From contig NZ_JAHXBN010000026.1 in assembly GCF_019924045.1 (NCBI RefSeq), forward strand, positions 1 through 64,000: DNA of 64,000 nucleotides, read 5' to 3'. Below, piece by piece: positions 53,443-61,910 of the stretch; position 1 is the first letter of the stretch, and the number at the start of each line of letters is the position of its first letter. Source of the DNA: Dyadobacter fermentans. Lineage in GTDB: Bacteria > Bacteroidota > Bacteroidia > Cytophagales > Spirosomataceae. Position numbers and translations under genes: made by a program. Below the pieces are notes generated by a model. It was not told the DNA's origin and did not search any database. It was given only the letters and a program-made list of their open reading frames with translations.

Positions 53443-53498
53443 CCCTCCTCCTTTCCTCCCTTTCCTCCCCCTTTTCCTCCCCCTCCTCCCCTTCCTCC
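53443..53498 (+). other. 56-base homopyrimidine tract
   Basis: Only C and T occur from 53443 to 53498, between the convergent YCII and phospholipase genes. Runs of CCTCC and CCTTTCC give partial mirror symmetry. It is low complexity, with no coding signal. Confidence 0.9.
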
Positions 53499-53506
53499 AT
53501 ACTCCC

Positions 53507-56500
53507 TCAATAAGTTTGCAAAGCCCCCGTGTCCCCCTGCTCCTTCAATATCTTCTTCAAACCATCGACGTTCATCGTCAGCCCGACCTCGGCGTCGGGG
53601 GCGGTTTCTTCATTGATAATGCCTATCGGGCCGCGGTAACTGCTGCTGCGGATGATACGGATCATGTCGGCTTCCGCATCGCCCTCGCCCACCGGAACTA
53701 CCTTCACAGGGTTCCCTTTTTTCAGGCCCATTAAATTCACCGCCATCAAATGCGGTAGAATTTTTGGAAAAAACTCAGGGAAACGCTCGATATCCTCCTC
53801 GGCGTGGTGCAGGTTGTAGACGATGCCGATGTTCGGTCTTTTGAGATAATCCATCACTTCCAGCTGATTCTCGGGCATTCCATACCAACCGCCGTGGTTG
53901 TAAAGCCCTACGGTACAGCCAATTTCCGCAGCTTTGTCCGCAATATAGGCCACCGGTTTGGCTACCGCCTGAACCTTCTGCTGCTGGGTCATTTTGTCCA
54001 TGTCTTTGATCCCGCCGATCATGCACCAGATCTCGGTCTTAACATTATGCCGTTTCAGCAGGTCAAGGATAATGGGCAGGTTCTTATCGTTTTCAGGGTT
54101 CGGGCCTGAATACAGCCAGAATGCCTGCAACTTGATGTGGTGCTTTTTTAATGCTTCCAGCTCAGCGTCGAACTCGGGAATGTGCTTTTCCCGCCAGTCG
54201 TAGGCAAGCATAGTGAAGCCGAGCTTGTTCAACATTTCAGCCCGCTGTTCGGGGGTGCGTTCTTTCGAATCGAACGGGACAATGCACCAGGCTATGAGGT
54301 TCTGCCGGGCGTAAATATTGTCGGTCCTTTTGCTGGTAGCATGAGCCATGAACGGATCGCTGATGCTTTCCTTACCCGTTTCTACACGCCCCGCGAAGCG
54401 CATAACACTCTTCTTGGCGCCGCTATACACGTTGAAATCGTACCATTGATGGCTTTTGGAAGCCGGAATGAGCATTTTCACCATTCCATCGGCAGGCAGG
54501 TTTGCCTCTGTTTCTTTTTGCCGATACGCATTGTCGGTGACTTTCAGCGCCTGCGGTTTCTTGCCTTTATTCACCGCCACGAGTTCCACATCGCCGGTCG
54601 GTTTACCGTTTTTATCCAAAACATAACCACAAACCAACGCTATCTCAGGCTCCTGCGCATTACCCGCGAACTCGCGGAAGTAGCCGTTCGGGCCGTAGAC
54701 CCGCAAATGGTATTGACCGTTTTCAAAACCAGTCAGTTTGAAGCTTTCCGTCAGTGTGTCGCCGGCCTTCACGGCATAATTCCAAACCCGCAGCACCTCG
54801 CCTTCATAGGGGTTCATAGCATAAATGATAAACGGCGCGCCGGCCGATTTTGCACCGAAAACCTTATTCCCCGCCTGCATTGTTATTTCAAATGCGGCCT
54901 TATCCGCGGAAAGCGCCCCATTGACATACAATTCATAAGGAAGCGCCACCGACGGCCTGGTACCCGGCTCCTGTTTAGGCAAAAAGGGGGACCCGACCGG
55001 ATTTACATTTATTTTCCCGATTTCCCTGGCATCCAAAGCCTTGAAATTCGCCGGTACATCTTTGAACTGTGCTTTGTGAATCGTCGTCAGGATTTCGTCG
55101 CGGTTCACCGGCTTCGGCTTTTTATACGGTGACGCGTCGAAAGGCTGGAAAACCGAGCTCATATTCCCGCATATCGTCCGCCGCCATTCGGTAATGTTCG
55201 TTTCCCGGACTTGCTTTTTCGACTTGTGGCTTGTGAATTCTTCCAAAAACTGGATGATCGACGTGTGATCGAAAACCTGCGAACACACCTTCCCGCCCCG
55301 CGACCATGGCGATGCCACCACGAGCGGCACCCGGAAGCCCAGGCCTATCGCACCGCCGCGTGCATTCGCCTTCGGCACCTGGGTTTCGTCCTGTTCCAGT
55401 GGCACATACTCCGCCTTGACATCGATGCCGGCAGACACTTTTCCTGAGTTCGGCTTGGTCGGATCCGGGATCGAAAACGGGGGAATATGGTCATAATAGC
55501 CATCATTTTCGTCGTAACAAAGTATAAATATCGTCTTCTTCCACACCTCGGGATTTTGGGTAAGAATATCGAGCGTCTCGGAAATGTACCACGCGCCATA
55601 CCACGGCGCCGACGGGTGATCGGAGAAGTTCTGGGGCGCGGCCAAGTACGAGACCGTCGGCAGCTTACCTTCCTTCACGTCCTTGCGGAACTGGTAGAAA
55701 ATGTCGCTTTTCGGCATTTCGATCTTCCTGCCCTGATCCCCATCCTTGTACCACATCGACGACAATTTCAGATAATCCGGGTCATTGCGGTTGGTCACGA
55801 ATGCATTGCGATGCAGCTCTTGCTGAAATACCGACAGCTTTTTAAAATTTTCCTCACTAAATTCCGCCAGATCGGCTTCGAGGCGTTCCAGCAATGCGTG
55901 GCGCTGCTCCCAGGATTTGGTCAGCTTATCTTTTTCGCCCCCCGTCGCCGCATCCAGTTTCTCCTTCAAAGCGGGAAGGTCCTTTTTAATTTTCTCCACT
56001 TCCAAAGTCGCGAAATGGATAAAATCCTTCGAATATTTCACTCCATACTGCGCATAACGCTCCAACGGGTTGCAGCCAAAATTGCTCAGCCAAGAGCCTA
56101 CGCCGGGATGGAACTGCACCACCGCCCCTACTTCATTCTGATAGAACTTCCAGCTAATGCCCGCCTCCTGCATGCGCTCAGGGAAAGTTTTCCATTTTAC
56201 CGGCTTATGAATGGAAAAGTAGCTGTTCCGCACCACCGCCAGCGAATCCATTTCCGGTTTTTCGCGGATCGTACCCGACCAGAGGTAGTAGCGGTTGGGA
56301 TGTGTTGGCGTCATCGACGAGCAGAAATTCTGGTCGCAGATGGTGAAGGCATCGGCCAGGGCGTAATAGAACGGAATATCTTCGCGATCATAGTAGCCGA
56401 GCGTCAGCGGCATTTCGGCATATTCCTTGTGCCCCGATCGCTTGGATGTGAGCCATTTATCGTATTTCCCGCCATTGTATGCATCCACCTGCGACTCCCG

Positions 56501-56851
56501 CGAGTGCGGGAGGTCGTGCATCCACGTGGCCCTGGTATTTTTAATATCGAGGCGAAACGGCGCGTAAGTATCTCCTTTGAGGTCGGTTTGGAGCCAAACC
56601 TTATTTTTATTCGGCAGGTCGATCGCCCGCGGGTCGTTGAAGCCGCGCACGCCCTGCAACTTACCGTAGCTATGGTCGAACGAGCGGTTTTCCTGCATGA
56701 GGATCACCACGTGCTCGGCATCGAGGTAGGTCGTGTTCGGATCGGGTGTGATCGCCATCGCCCGCTGCACCGACTCCGGGAACAAACTCGCCGCGCCGGC
56801 GCCGCCGGCCAGCATCGCCGCCTTTTTGATGAAATCTCTTCTTGAATCCAT
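53507..56851 (-). CDS. Phosphocholine-specific phospholipase C fused to a sugar-phosphate-isomerase-like TIM-barrel domain
   Basis: 1114 aa in one frame. The start MDSRRDFIKKAAMLAGGAGA is a Tat signal. The catalytic phosphoesterase domain has VVILMQENRSFDHSYGKLQG, MTPTHPNRYYLWSG, CYDENDGYYDHIPPF and SPWSRGGKVCSQVFDHTS. Two DUF756-type beta domains follow (about 660-830, YELYVNGALSADKAAFEITM and later GRVETGKE). That is the complete phospholipase C length of about 830-840. Residues about 851-1114 then form a xylose-isomerase-like TIM barrel (NLIAWCIVPFDSKERTPEQR, TVGLYNHGGWYGMPENQLEV, IGIVYNLHHAEEDIERFPEF, GPIGIINEE). The fused barrel might act on a released head group or sugar, but its substrate is unknown. 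It probably acts in the periplasm. Confidence 0.9.
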   Translation of the reverse strand: MDSRRDFIKKAAMLAGGAGAASLFPESVQRAMAITPDPNTTYLDAEHVVILMQENRSFDHSYGKLQGVRGFNDPRAIDLPNKNKVWLQTDLKGDTYAPFRLDIKNTRATWMHDLPHSRESQVDAYNGGKYDKWLTSKRSGHKEYAEMPLTLGYYDREDIPFYYALADAFTICDQNFCSSMTPTHPNRYYLWSGTIREKPEMDSLAVVRNSYFSIHKPVKWKTFPERMQEAGISWKFYQNEVGAVVQFHPGVGSWLSNFGCNPLERYAQYGVKYSKDFIHFATLEVEKIKKDLPALKEKLDAATGGEKDKLTKSWEQRHALLERLEADLAEFSEENFKKLSVFQQELHRNAFVTNRNDPDYLKLSSMWYKDGDQGRKIEMPKSDIFYQFRKDVKEGKLPTVSYLAAPQNFSDHPSAPWYGAWYISETLDILTQNPEVWKKTIFILCYDENDGYYDHIPPFSIPDPTKPNSGKVSAGIDVKAEYVPLEQDETQVPKANARGGAIGLGFRVPLVVASPWSRGGKVCSQVFDHTSIIQFLEEFTSHKSKKQVRETNITEWRRTICGNMSSVFQPFDASPYKKPKPVNRDEILTTIHKAQFKDVPANFKALDAREIGKINVNPVGSPFLPKQEPGTRPSVALPYELYVNGALSADKAAFEITMQAGNKVFGAKSAGAPFIIYAMNPYEGEVLRVWNYAVKAGDTLTESFKLTGFENGQYHLRVYGPNGYFREFAGNAQEPEIALVCGYVLDKNGKPTGDVELVAVNKGKKPQALKVTDNAYRQKETEANLPADGMVKMLIPASKSHQWYDFNVYSGAKKSVMRFAGRVETGKESISDPFMAHATSKRTDNIYARQNLIAWCIVPFDSKERTPEQRAEMLNKLGFTMLAYDWREKHIPEFDAELEALKKHHIKLQAFWLYSGPNPENDKNLPIILDLLKRHNVKTEIWCMIGGIKDMDKMTQQQKVQAVAKPVAYIADKAAEIGCTVGLYNHGGWYGMPENQLEVMDYLKRPNIGIVYNLHHAEEDIERFPEFFPKILPHLMAVNLMGLKKGNPVKVVPVGEGDAEADMIRIIRSSSYRGPIGIINEETAPDAEVGLTMNVDGLKKILKEQGDTGALQTY

Positions 56852-56969
56852 GGGTTTAGTTTGGGTAGTTACTAAAAGCTACAAGTAGTCGGAGCGGCAA
56901 AATTACTGATTCGGGCGCCGACGGCGGGTTACGGGAGTAGTAAAAAAATCCGGAGAAATTCCATAGGGC

Positions 56970-57000
56970 TTGTAAAAATTCCAAAACAGCAGTACCTTTG
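56970..57000 (+). promoter_or_regulatory. Promoter of the Panacea-domain operon
   Basis: TTG (56970-56972), a 20-bp spacer and TACCTTTG (56993-57000), the same spacing as the promoter at 49227. It lies 73 bp before the first gene. Confidence 0.75.
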
Positions 57001-57072
57001 GGCTACTCAAATGTTCCTTCATTCATTTCGCACTCAGGAAACCATAAACCGGTAAAACCTAATTTTTGAGCT

Positions 57073-57603
57073 ATGAACGCATTTGAAGAAAAAATCGAGG
57101 GAACTATTCATTTATTACTCTACATTTTAAAAAAGCTCGGGGGACCTTCCGACATTCACAAGCTTTTCAAAATCCTTTACTTCGCTGAGCAGAAACATTT
57201 GGTTAGGTATGGTGCTACTATTTCGCAGGATCACTATCACGCGATGAAAAACGGGCCGGTGCCTTCCATTGCCTATGATATTTACAAGAGTGTTAAAGAC
57301 GGCGGTGTAACCTATGCCCCATATTTTTCCGCTGTGGAGCGCTTTTCGATTGCAGGCATCGGGGAGCCGGACCTGGATTTTCTTTCGGAATCAGAAATGA
57401 AGTGCATCGACGAATCTGTACAGGAAAACAAAAGTCTCAGCTTTAACGACCTGACGGATAAATCACACGACGGAGCCTGGAAACAAACAGGCCGGGACAA
57501 GGAAATAAGTCCGGTTGCCATTGCCAGAGCCGGCGGTGCAGATAATCATATGGTCAAGTACATCGAAGACCAGTTGCTGATCCATTCGGCCAAGTTTGAA
57601 TGA
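57073..57603 (+). CDS. Panacea-domain (SocA/DUF4065-like) protein, probable antitoxin
   Basis: 176 aa. The Panacea core is evident in HKLFKILYFAEQKHLVRYGA and DHYHAMKNGPVPSIAYDIYK, with the conserved NGPVP turn. The C-terminal half (LSESEMKCIDESVQENKSLS, then DLTDKSHDGAWKQTGRDKE) completes the fold. In known systems the Panacea domain neutralises an adjacent toxin of widely varying type. Here the next gene, 24 bp downstream and co-oriented, encodes a 134-aa unknown protein that is the obvious partner. A well-formed promoter lies 73 bp upstream. The module stands between the phospholipase and iron-uptake genes. Confidence 0.85.
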   Translation: MNAFEEKIEGTIHLLLYILKKLGGPSDIHKLFKILYFAEQKHLVRYGATISQDHYHAMKNGPVPSIAYDIYKSVKDGGVTYAPYFSAVERFSIAGIGEPDLDFLSESEMKCIDESVQENKSLSFNDLTDKSHDGAWKQTGRDKEISPVAIARAGGADNHMVKYIEDQLLIHSAKFE

Positions 57604-57627
57604 TTACCAATAGCTGCAATCATTCAG

Positions 57628-58032
57628 ATGGCTTCATTGATTGGGACCGTCCTTCGGATGATGGTCAAAGATACAACTCCGCCTAAAGTCAAGCGTTTCA
57701 TTATAGTCGGTGAGTCTGCCGACAGCCTTACATTAGCTTCGGTATACATTAATACGGAACTCAACATGACGGTCAATTACAATCTGGACCTTCGATGCCA
57801 ACATCTCGAATTTCCTGCCGACGGTCGCGACTATCTTGACCATACTTCGTTTGTCGATTGTTCGAAACTTAAAATTATCGAGCGGGCGGAACTATGCGCG
57901 ATTATCCAAAACCGCCCTACCATCGTTATCGGCAAACTCGACCAACAGGATTTCGAAATGGTAAGGCGCCAGATCACATGTTCCACGACCATCAAGGGCA
58001 AAATCAAAAAGCGGTATGGCTTTTACGATTAA
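57628..58032 (+). CDS. Unknown small protein, candidate toxin paired with Panacea antitoxin
   Basis: 134 aa, not assignable to a family with certainty. It is beta-strand rich: VKRFIIVGESADSLTLASVY, INTELNMTVNYNL, a DHTSFVDCSKLKII segment and TIVIGKLDQQDFEMVRRQI. The order FIIVG, VYINTELN, then FVDCS has a look of PemK/MazF-like beta-barrel toxins, but the similarity is only by eye. An alternative start at the Met-Met pair (residues 11-12) would remove a hydrophobic leader. Its toxin role is inferred from operon position 24 bp after the Panacea gene and from its size. A small hairpin follows 27 bp after its stop codon. Confidence 0.65.
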   Translation: MASLIGTVLRMMVKDTTPPKVKRFIIVGESADSLTLASVYINTELNMTVNYNLDLRCQHLEFPADGRDYLDHTSFVDCSKLKIIERAELCAIIQNRPTIVIGKLDQQDFEMVRRQITCSTTIKGKIKKRYGFYD

Positions 58033-58059
58033 AACGCTTTCCAATTTCTGATTTTTTTC

Positions 58060-58080
58060 AAACCCGACCTTCGGGCGTTT
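58060..58080 (+). terminator. Possible terminator of the Panacea operon
   Basis: AAACCCGACCTTCGGGCGTTT forms a 5-bp CCCGA/TCGGG stem with flanking A/T pairing and is followed by GGTTTTGG. It lies between the operon and the next TonB receptor gene. Confidence 0.45.
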
Positions 58081-58122
58081 GGTTTTGGGGCTACTAAGGG
58101 GTGATACAAGCATCATCACCTC

Positions 58123-60519
58123 ATGCCACGCAGCTTATTTATACGTTTGTTCCTCCTGATTTCAATCAGTTTTAGCGGGCTCCACGGGTTCGCCCAAAAG
58201 GTGCCTTCGGTTTCGGGTTATGTCAAAACAGCATCCGGCGAGGCACTACCCGGTGCGACGGTTTCCCTTCTGAAAACCGCGCACGGCGTTACGACCGATG
58301 CCGACGGCTTTTTTGCTCTTCCGGCCGTGAAAGCGGGCATCTACACGGTTCAGTCGACATTGATGGGCTACAAAGCCGTGTCGCAGGCAGTTACTATACA
58401 AGCCGGAAAGACTGCCTCGCTCATTCTCGTCCTCCAAGAAAACCAACAGAACCTCAACGAGGTGAGCGTTTACGGCAAAACGGAGACCCAGGCGGTGAAA
58501 GAGCAGCCATTTACCGTGAATGCGATCGAGACGAAGCAGTTTCAAAACACTACGGCCGACCTCAACCAGGTGCTCAACCGCAGCGCGGGTGTACGCATTC
58601 GCGAGCAAGGGGGATTGGGATCTAACTTCAATTTCTCGATCAACGGGCTTTCGGGCAAAGCGGTGAAGTATTTCATCGACGGCGTACCGATGGAAGTCAT
58701 GGGCAGTGCGATGTCGCTCAACAACATTCCGGTGAATCTCTCGGAGCGTATCGAGGTATATAAAGGTGTGGTGCCGGTGCAGCTGGGCTCGGATGCCATG
58801 GGCGGAGCAGTGAATGTGATCACCCATCAGAAACAGACCAATTATTTAGACCTCAGCCACAGCTACGGCTCGTTTAACACCCACCGTTCGGCGCTCACAG
58901 CGCAGTACGTGCACAAGCCAACCGGTATTACCATCAAAGCAAGCGGCTTTTTCAATTATTCCGACAACGACTACAAAATGAAGGGCGTCGAGATCCTGGA
59001 AGGCGGGACGCGCGTCGGCAACCAGATCACCGATCTCAATGGCGCGAACTTCGTGGTGACCGACGTGAAGCGCTTCCATGACCATTACCGCTCGGGTATG
59101 GGGCAAGTGGAAGTGGGTATCACCAATAAAAGTTGGGCGGATGTGCTGTATGCAGGTTTTGGTTATTCTGAGAGCCATCAGGACCAGCAAACGGGCTTTG
59201 AACAGACCATTGTGTACGGTAATGTGGAGCGGAAAGGGAAATCATCGACCGGGACATTGCGCTACAAAAAAAGCAACCTGCTGGTGAATGGCCTCGATGT
59301 AAACCTGTTTGCCTCACTGTCGACCGACAAATACCTGACCGCCGATACCCTGCTTCGCCAATATTACTGGGATGGTTCCTGGACTACCAAGGGTGCGACC
59401 GAAATGGGCGGTATCAAATCCCTCTCGCACATCATCCGCCCGCGCGCCTTCGTACGTGCGAACGCGAGCTACGCGCTCAACGAGCGGCATTCGTTTAACA
59501 TCAACTACACGATCGACCGCCTCAAAAACGAGACTTACAACGAATTGCTTGTGTCGGGTGACGATATGACGGGGATTATGACGAAGCAGATCTTGGGACT
59601 TGCCTACCAGCAGGAGTTGCTCGACAAGCGGTGGACGAATACTCTTTTTACCAAATATTATGGCCTGGGCCTCGAACGGAAGAAGTGGATCGACAATGCC
59701 TACCAGGTGCAGACCGACAAATTTCCCAATTACGGTTACGGCGCAGCGTCGAGGTACAAAATACTACCTGATCTGGGCGTAAAGCTTTCGTTGGAACATA
59801 CATTCCGTTTGCAGGAAGTGGAAGAGGTTTTTGGGGATGGATTGAATGTGCAGCCCAATCCGGACCTGAAACCCGAGCGCAGCGACAACGTGAACCTGGG
59901 CTCCTATTACGGTTTCCGCACCGGCAAACACCGCTTCTTCGCGGAAGCAGCCGGCTTTTACCGCAATGCGTCCGACTTTATTTACCCCGTTGCCGACCAG
60001 CGTTCGAAGGCTTTGAAAAACGAGAACAAATCGAATGTGCGGGTGACCGGTTTCGAGGCAGAACTACGGTACGACTACGCCGACCTGCTTTCATTCAACA
60101 TCAATGCAACCTACCAGAACGCGATCAACATGACCAGGTTCGGCAGCACGACTTCCAACGTGCCGGAAGCGACCTATAAGAACAAGATCCCGAATCAGCC
60201 CTGGTTTTTCGGAAATGCCAATCTCGGCGTCGGGAAAAATGATGTGTTTAGGAAGGGCTCGCGTCTCCAATTCAGCTGGTTTACTCAATATGTGCATTGG
60301 TTTTACCTCACCTGGGAGGCTTTCGGGAATGTAGCCGGCAAATCGACGATCCCGAGCCAGCTGATTCACAATGCCACACTGAGCTATTCATTTGCCAACG
60401 GGCGCTACAACATGTCGGCGGAATGCCGCAACCTCACCGACGACCTGGCTTATGACAATTTCAGGCTCCAAAAACCGGGTCGCGCATTCGCACTGAAACT
60501 CCGCTATTTCATCCATTAA
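58123..60519 (+). CDS. TonB-dependent receptor, XusA-like
   Basis: 798 aa. The signal peptide is MPRSLFIRLFLLISISFSGL and onward to GFAQ. The carboxypeptidase-like domain is VSGYVKTASGEALPGATVSL. The plug begins NEVSVYGKTETQAVKEQPFT and contains GLSGKAVKYFIDGVPMEVMG and ERIEVYKGVVPVQLGSDAMG. The barrel ends FALKLRYFIH. The receptor is followed 30 bp later by a DUF4374 lipoprotein gene. That receptor/DUF4374 pairing is the signature of the Bacteroides XusA/XusB system, which captures siderophores made by other bacteria. The ligand here is therefore likely an iron-siderophore complex, though the inner-membrane partner XusC is not adjacent. Confidence 0.88.
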   Translation: MPRSLFIRLFLLISISFSGLHGFAQKVPSVSGYVKTASGEALPGATVSLLKTAHGVTTDADGFFALPAVKAGIYTVQSTLMGYKAVSQAVTIQAGKTASLILVLQENQQNLNEVSVYGKTETQAVKEQPFTVNAIETKQFQNTTADLNQVLNRSAGVRIREQGGLGSNFNFSINGLSGKAVKYFIDGVPMEVMGSAMSLNNIPVNLSERIEVYKGVVPVQLGSDAMGGAVNVITHQKQTNYLDLSHSYGSFNTHRSALTAQYVHKPTGITIKASGFFNYSDNDYKMKGVEILEGGTRVGNQITDLNGANFVVTDVKRFHDHYRSGMGQVEVGITNKSWADVLYAGFGYSESHQDQQTGFEQTIVYGNVERKGKSSTGTLRYKKSNLLVNGLDVNLFASLSTDKYLTADTLLRQYYWDGSWTTKGATEMGGIKSLSHIIRPRAFVRANASYALNERHSFNINYTIDRLKNETYNELLVSGDDMTGIMTKQILGLAYQQELLDKRWTNTLFTKYYGLGLERKKWIDNAYQVQTDKFPNYGYGAASRYKILPDLGVKLSLEHTFRLQEVEEVFGDGLNVQPNPDLKPERSDNVNLGSYYGFRTGKHRFFAEAAGFYRNASDFIYPVADQRSKALKNENKSNVRVTGFEAELRYDYADLLSFNINATYQNAINMTRFGSTTSNVPEATYKNKIPNQPWFFGNANLGVGKNDVFRKGSRLQFSWFTQYVHWFYLTWEAFGNVAGKSTIPSQLIHNATLSYSFANGRYNMSAECRNLTDDLAYDNFRLQKPGRAFALKLRYFIH

Positions 60520-60549
60520 GCAACTTAAACTTTACCTATAACACCCAAA

Positions 60550-61758
60550 ATGAACAGATTTTTCAGCTACCCGGCAAAAGCTATCCTGATAGCCCTCACC
60601 GCATTCGCCGTCAACGGATGCAGCGACAGCGACGATAATGGAGGCACCCCCGTTCAGGAAGAAGGCAAATATTCCGCTGTCCTTTGTGTAGGCGCCTGGC
60701 CCAATACCGCCTATTACATTGCCGATGTGCCCTCGCTGACCAGCGGTACCATCAGTATCAAAGGCAACGGTGCCGAAATGACCGGCAAGGTTTATGCACA
60801 GGACATTATCCAAAAAGACGGCTTTTACTACCACGCCAACTTTGGCAGCGGGCGCTTTGGCAAATATCACGTAGAAAAAGGCGCGTTGGTGATCGACAAG
60901 GAGGTGCCGTTCACGTTCCTCAACTGGAGTTCGTATGTGTGGGTGGACGATCAAACGCTCGTCATCTTCGGCGACGCGGAAGGCGAAGGCCGTTACGCCA
61001 TCGTGAAAGTGGCAGATATGAGCCTTACTACCGGAAAACTGGATCTGAAAGCGAAACCGACGGGCTTTACCGGCTACAACGTCGGGTTTGCCGAGTACCG
61101 CGACGGCAAGTTGTTCGTGGGCTACGGCTACTCATTTTCGGATTGGTCGGTGAAACCACTGCCGGTGAACCCCGACTTCAATGTGGCGGTACTGAGCTAC
61201 CCTTCCATGAAAACCGAAAGTACCATCACCGACACGCGTACCACCACGCCCGGCGGGCCGATTGTGTACGCGCCGGCGTCGTTCAAGGATGAAAACGGCG
61301 ACATTTATTTCATCAGCGATCCGGTGGCCGGGTACGATTACAAATCTGCATCGGTGGTTTACCGCATTAAAAACGGTGCTACTACGCTCGATCCGACCTA
61401 TTTCTTTGACTTTTCAGCCAAAACCGACAATGGTATGGGCGCGGCCATGTGGTACATCGGCAACGGTAAAGCCATCGTACGTACCCGTATCAAGGGCGAA
61501 TCAATCGACGCAGACCACTCGTTTTCAGTTATCGACGTAAAAACCGGCACATTCATCAAAAAACTCGACCTTCCTGCCGACAAAGGCGAACGGATGGTGA
61601 ATGCTGTGGTAGTAGAAGATGGAAAAGCGTACATCGCCGTGAACGCGGCAGACAAGGACTACATCTGGGAATACGACACGGCTAGCGAAAAGCTAACGAA
61701 AGGCGCCGAGTTTGTAGACGGTATCGACTACATCCTTCGTCTGGAAAAAACGAAATAA
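60550..61758 (+). CDS. DUF4374 surface lipoprotein, XusB-like siderophore-binding protein
   Basis: 402 aa. The lipoprotein signal ends ALTAFAVNGC with the Cys at residue 24, then a short Asp/Ser-rich linker. The DUF4374 beta-propeller shows YSAVLCVGAWPNTAYYIADV, GKVYAQDIIQKDGFYYHANF and GFTGYNVGFAEYRDGKLFVG. In Bacteroides the homologue XusB holds ferric siderophores at the cell surface and passes them to XusA. The gene lies 30 bp after the receptor gene, so both are co-transcribed. A strong hairpin follows 29 bp after the stop codon. No Fur-box-like sequence was recognised. Confidence 0.9.
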   Translation: MNRFFSYPAKAILIALTAFAVNGCSDSDDNGGTPVQEEGKYSAVLCVGAWPNTAYYIADVPSLTSGTISIKGNGAEMTGKVYAQDIIQKDGFYYHANFGSGRFGKYHVEKGALVIDKEVPFTFLNWSSYVWVDDQTLVIFGDAEGEGRYAIVKVADMSLTTGKLDLKAKPTGFTGYNVGFAEYRDGKLFVGYGYSFSDWSVKPLPVNPDFNVAVLSYPSMKTESTITDTRTTTPGGPIVYAPASFKDENGDIYFISDPVAGYDYKSASVVYRIKNGATTLDPTYFFDFSAKTDNGMGAAMWYIGNGKAIVRTRIKGESIDADHSFSVIDVKTGTFIKKLDLPADKGERMVNAVVVEDGKAYIAVNAADKDYIWEYDTASEKLTKGAEFVDGIDYILRLEKTK

Positions 61759-61787
61759 CACACTCATTATCAAGGCGTAGCCAGATA

Positions 61788-61830
61788 CAACAAAGAAACC
61801 CCGCGGAAATACCACGGGGTTTCTTTGTTG
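61788..61830 (+). terminator. Strong terminator-like hairpin after the DUF4374 gene
   Basis: A 16-bp perfect stem (61788-61803 and 61815-61830) with an 11-base loop. The 5' arm starts CAACAAAGAAACCCCG and the 3' arm is T-rich. It is 29 bp after the DUF4374 stop codon. Confidence 0.8.
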
Positions 61831-61859
61831 GGCCTTAGGTAACATTCTTTTTACATTCG
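61828..61859 (+). promoter_or_regulatory. Possible promoter of the S41 peptidase gene
   Basis: TTG at 61828-61830 (the end of the terminator stem), a 21-bp spacer and TACATTCG at 61852-61859, one base away from TAnnTTTG. The start codon is 52 bp downstream. Confidence 0.45.
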
Positions 61860-61910
61860 GTTACAGTAAGCACATTAGTAACCGTTCTTTTACCAGGAAA
61901 AACCTTGCTC

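Noticed and set aside
55487..56845. 452-codon plus-strand frame opposite the phospholipase gene
   Set aside because: It arises from codon bias of the real minus-strand gene and lacks any domain or leader.
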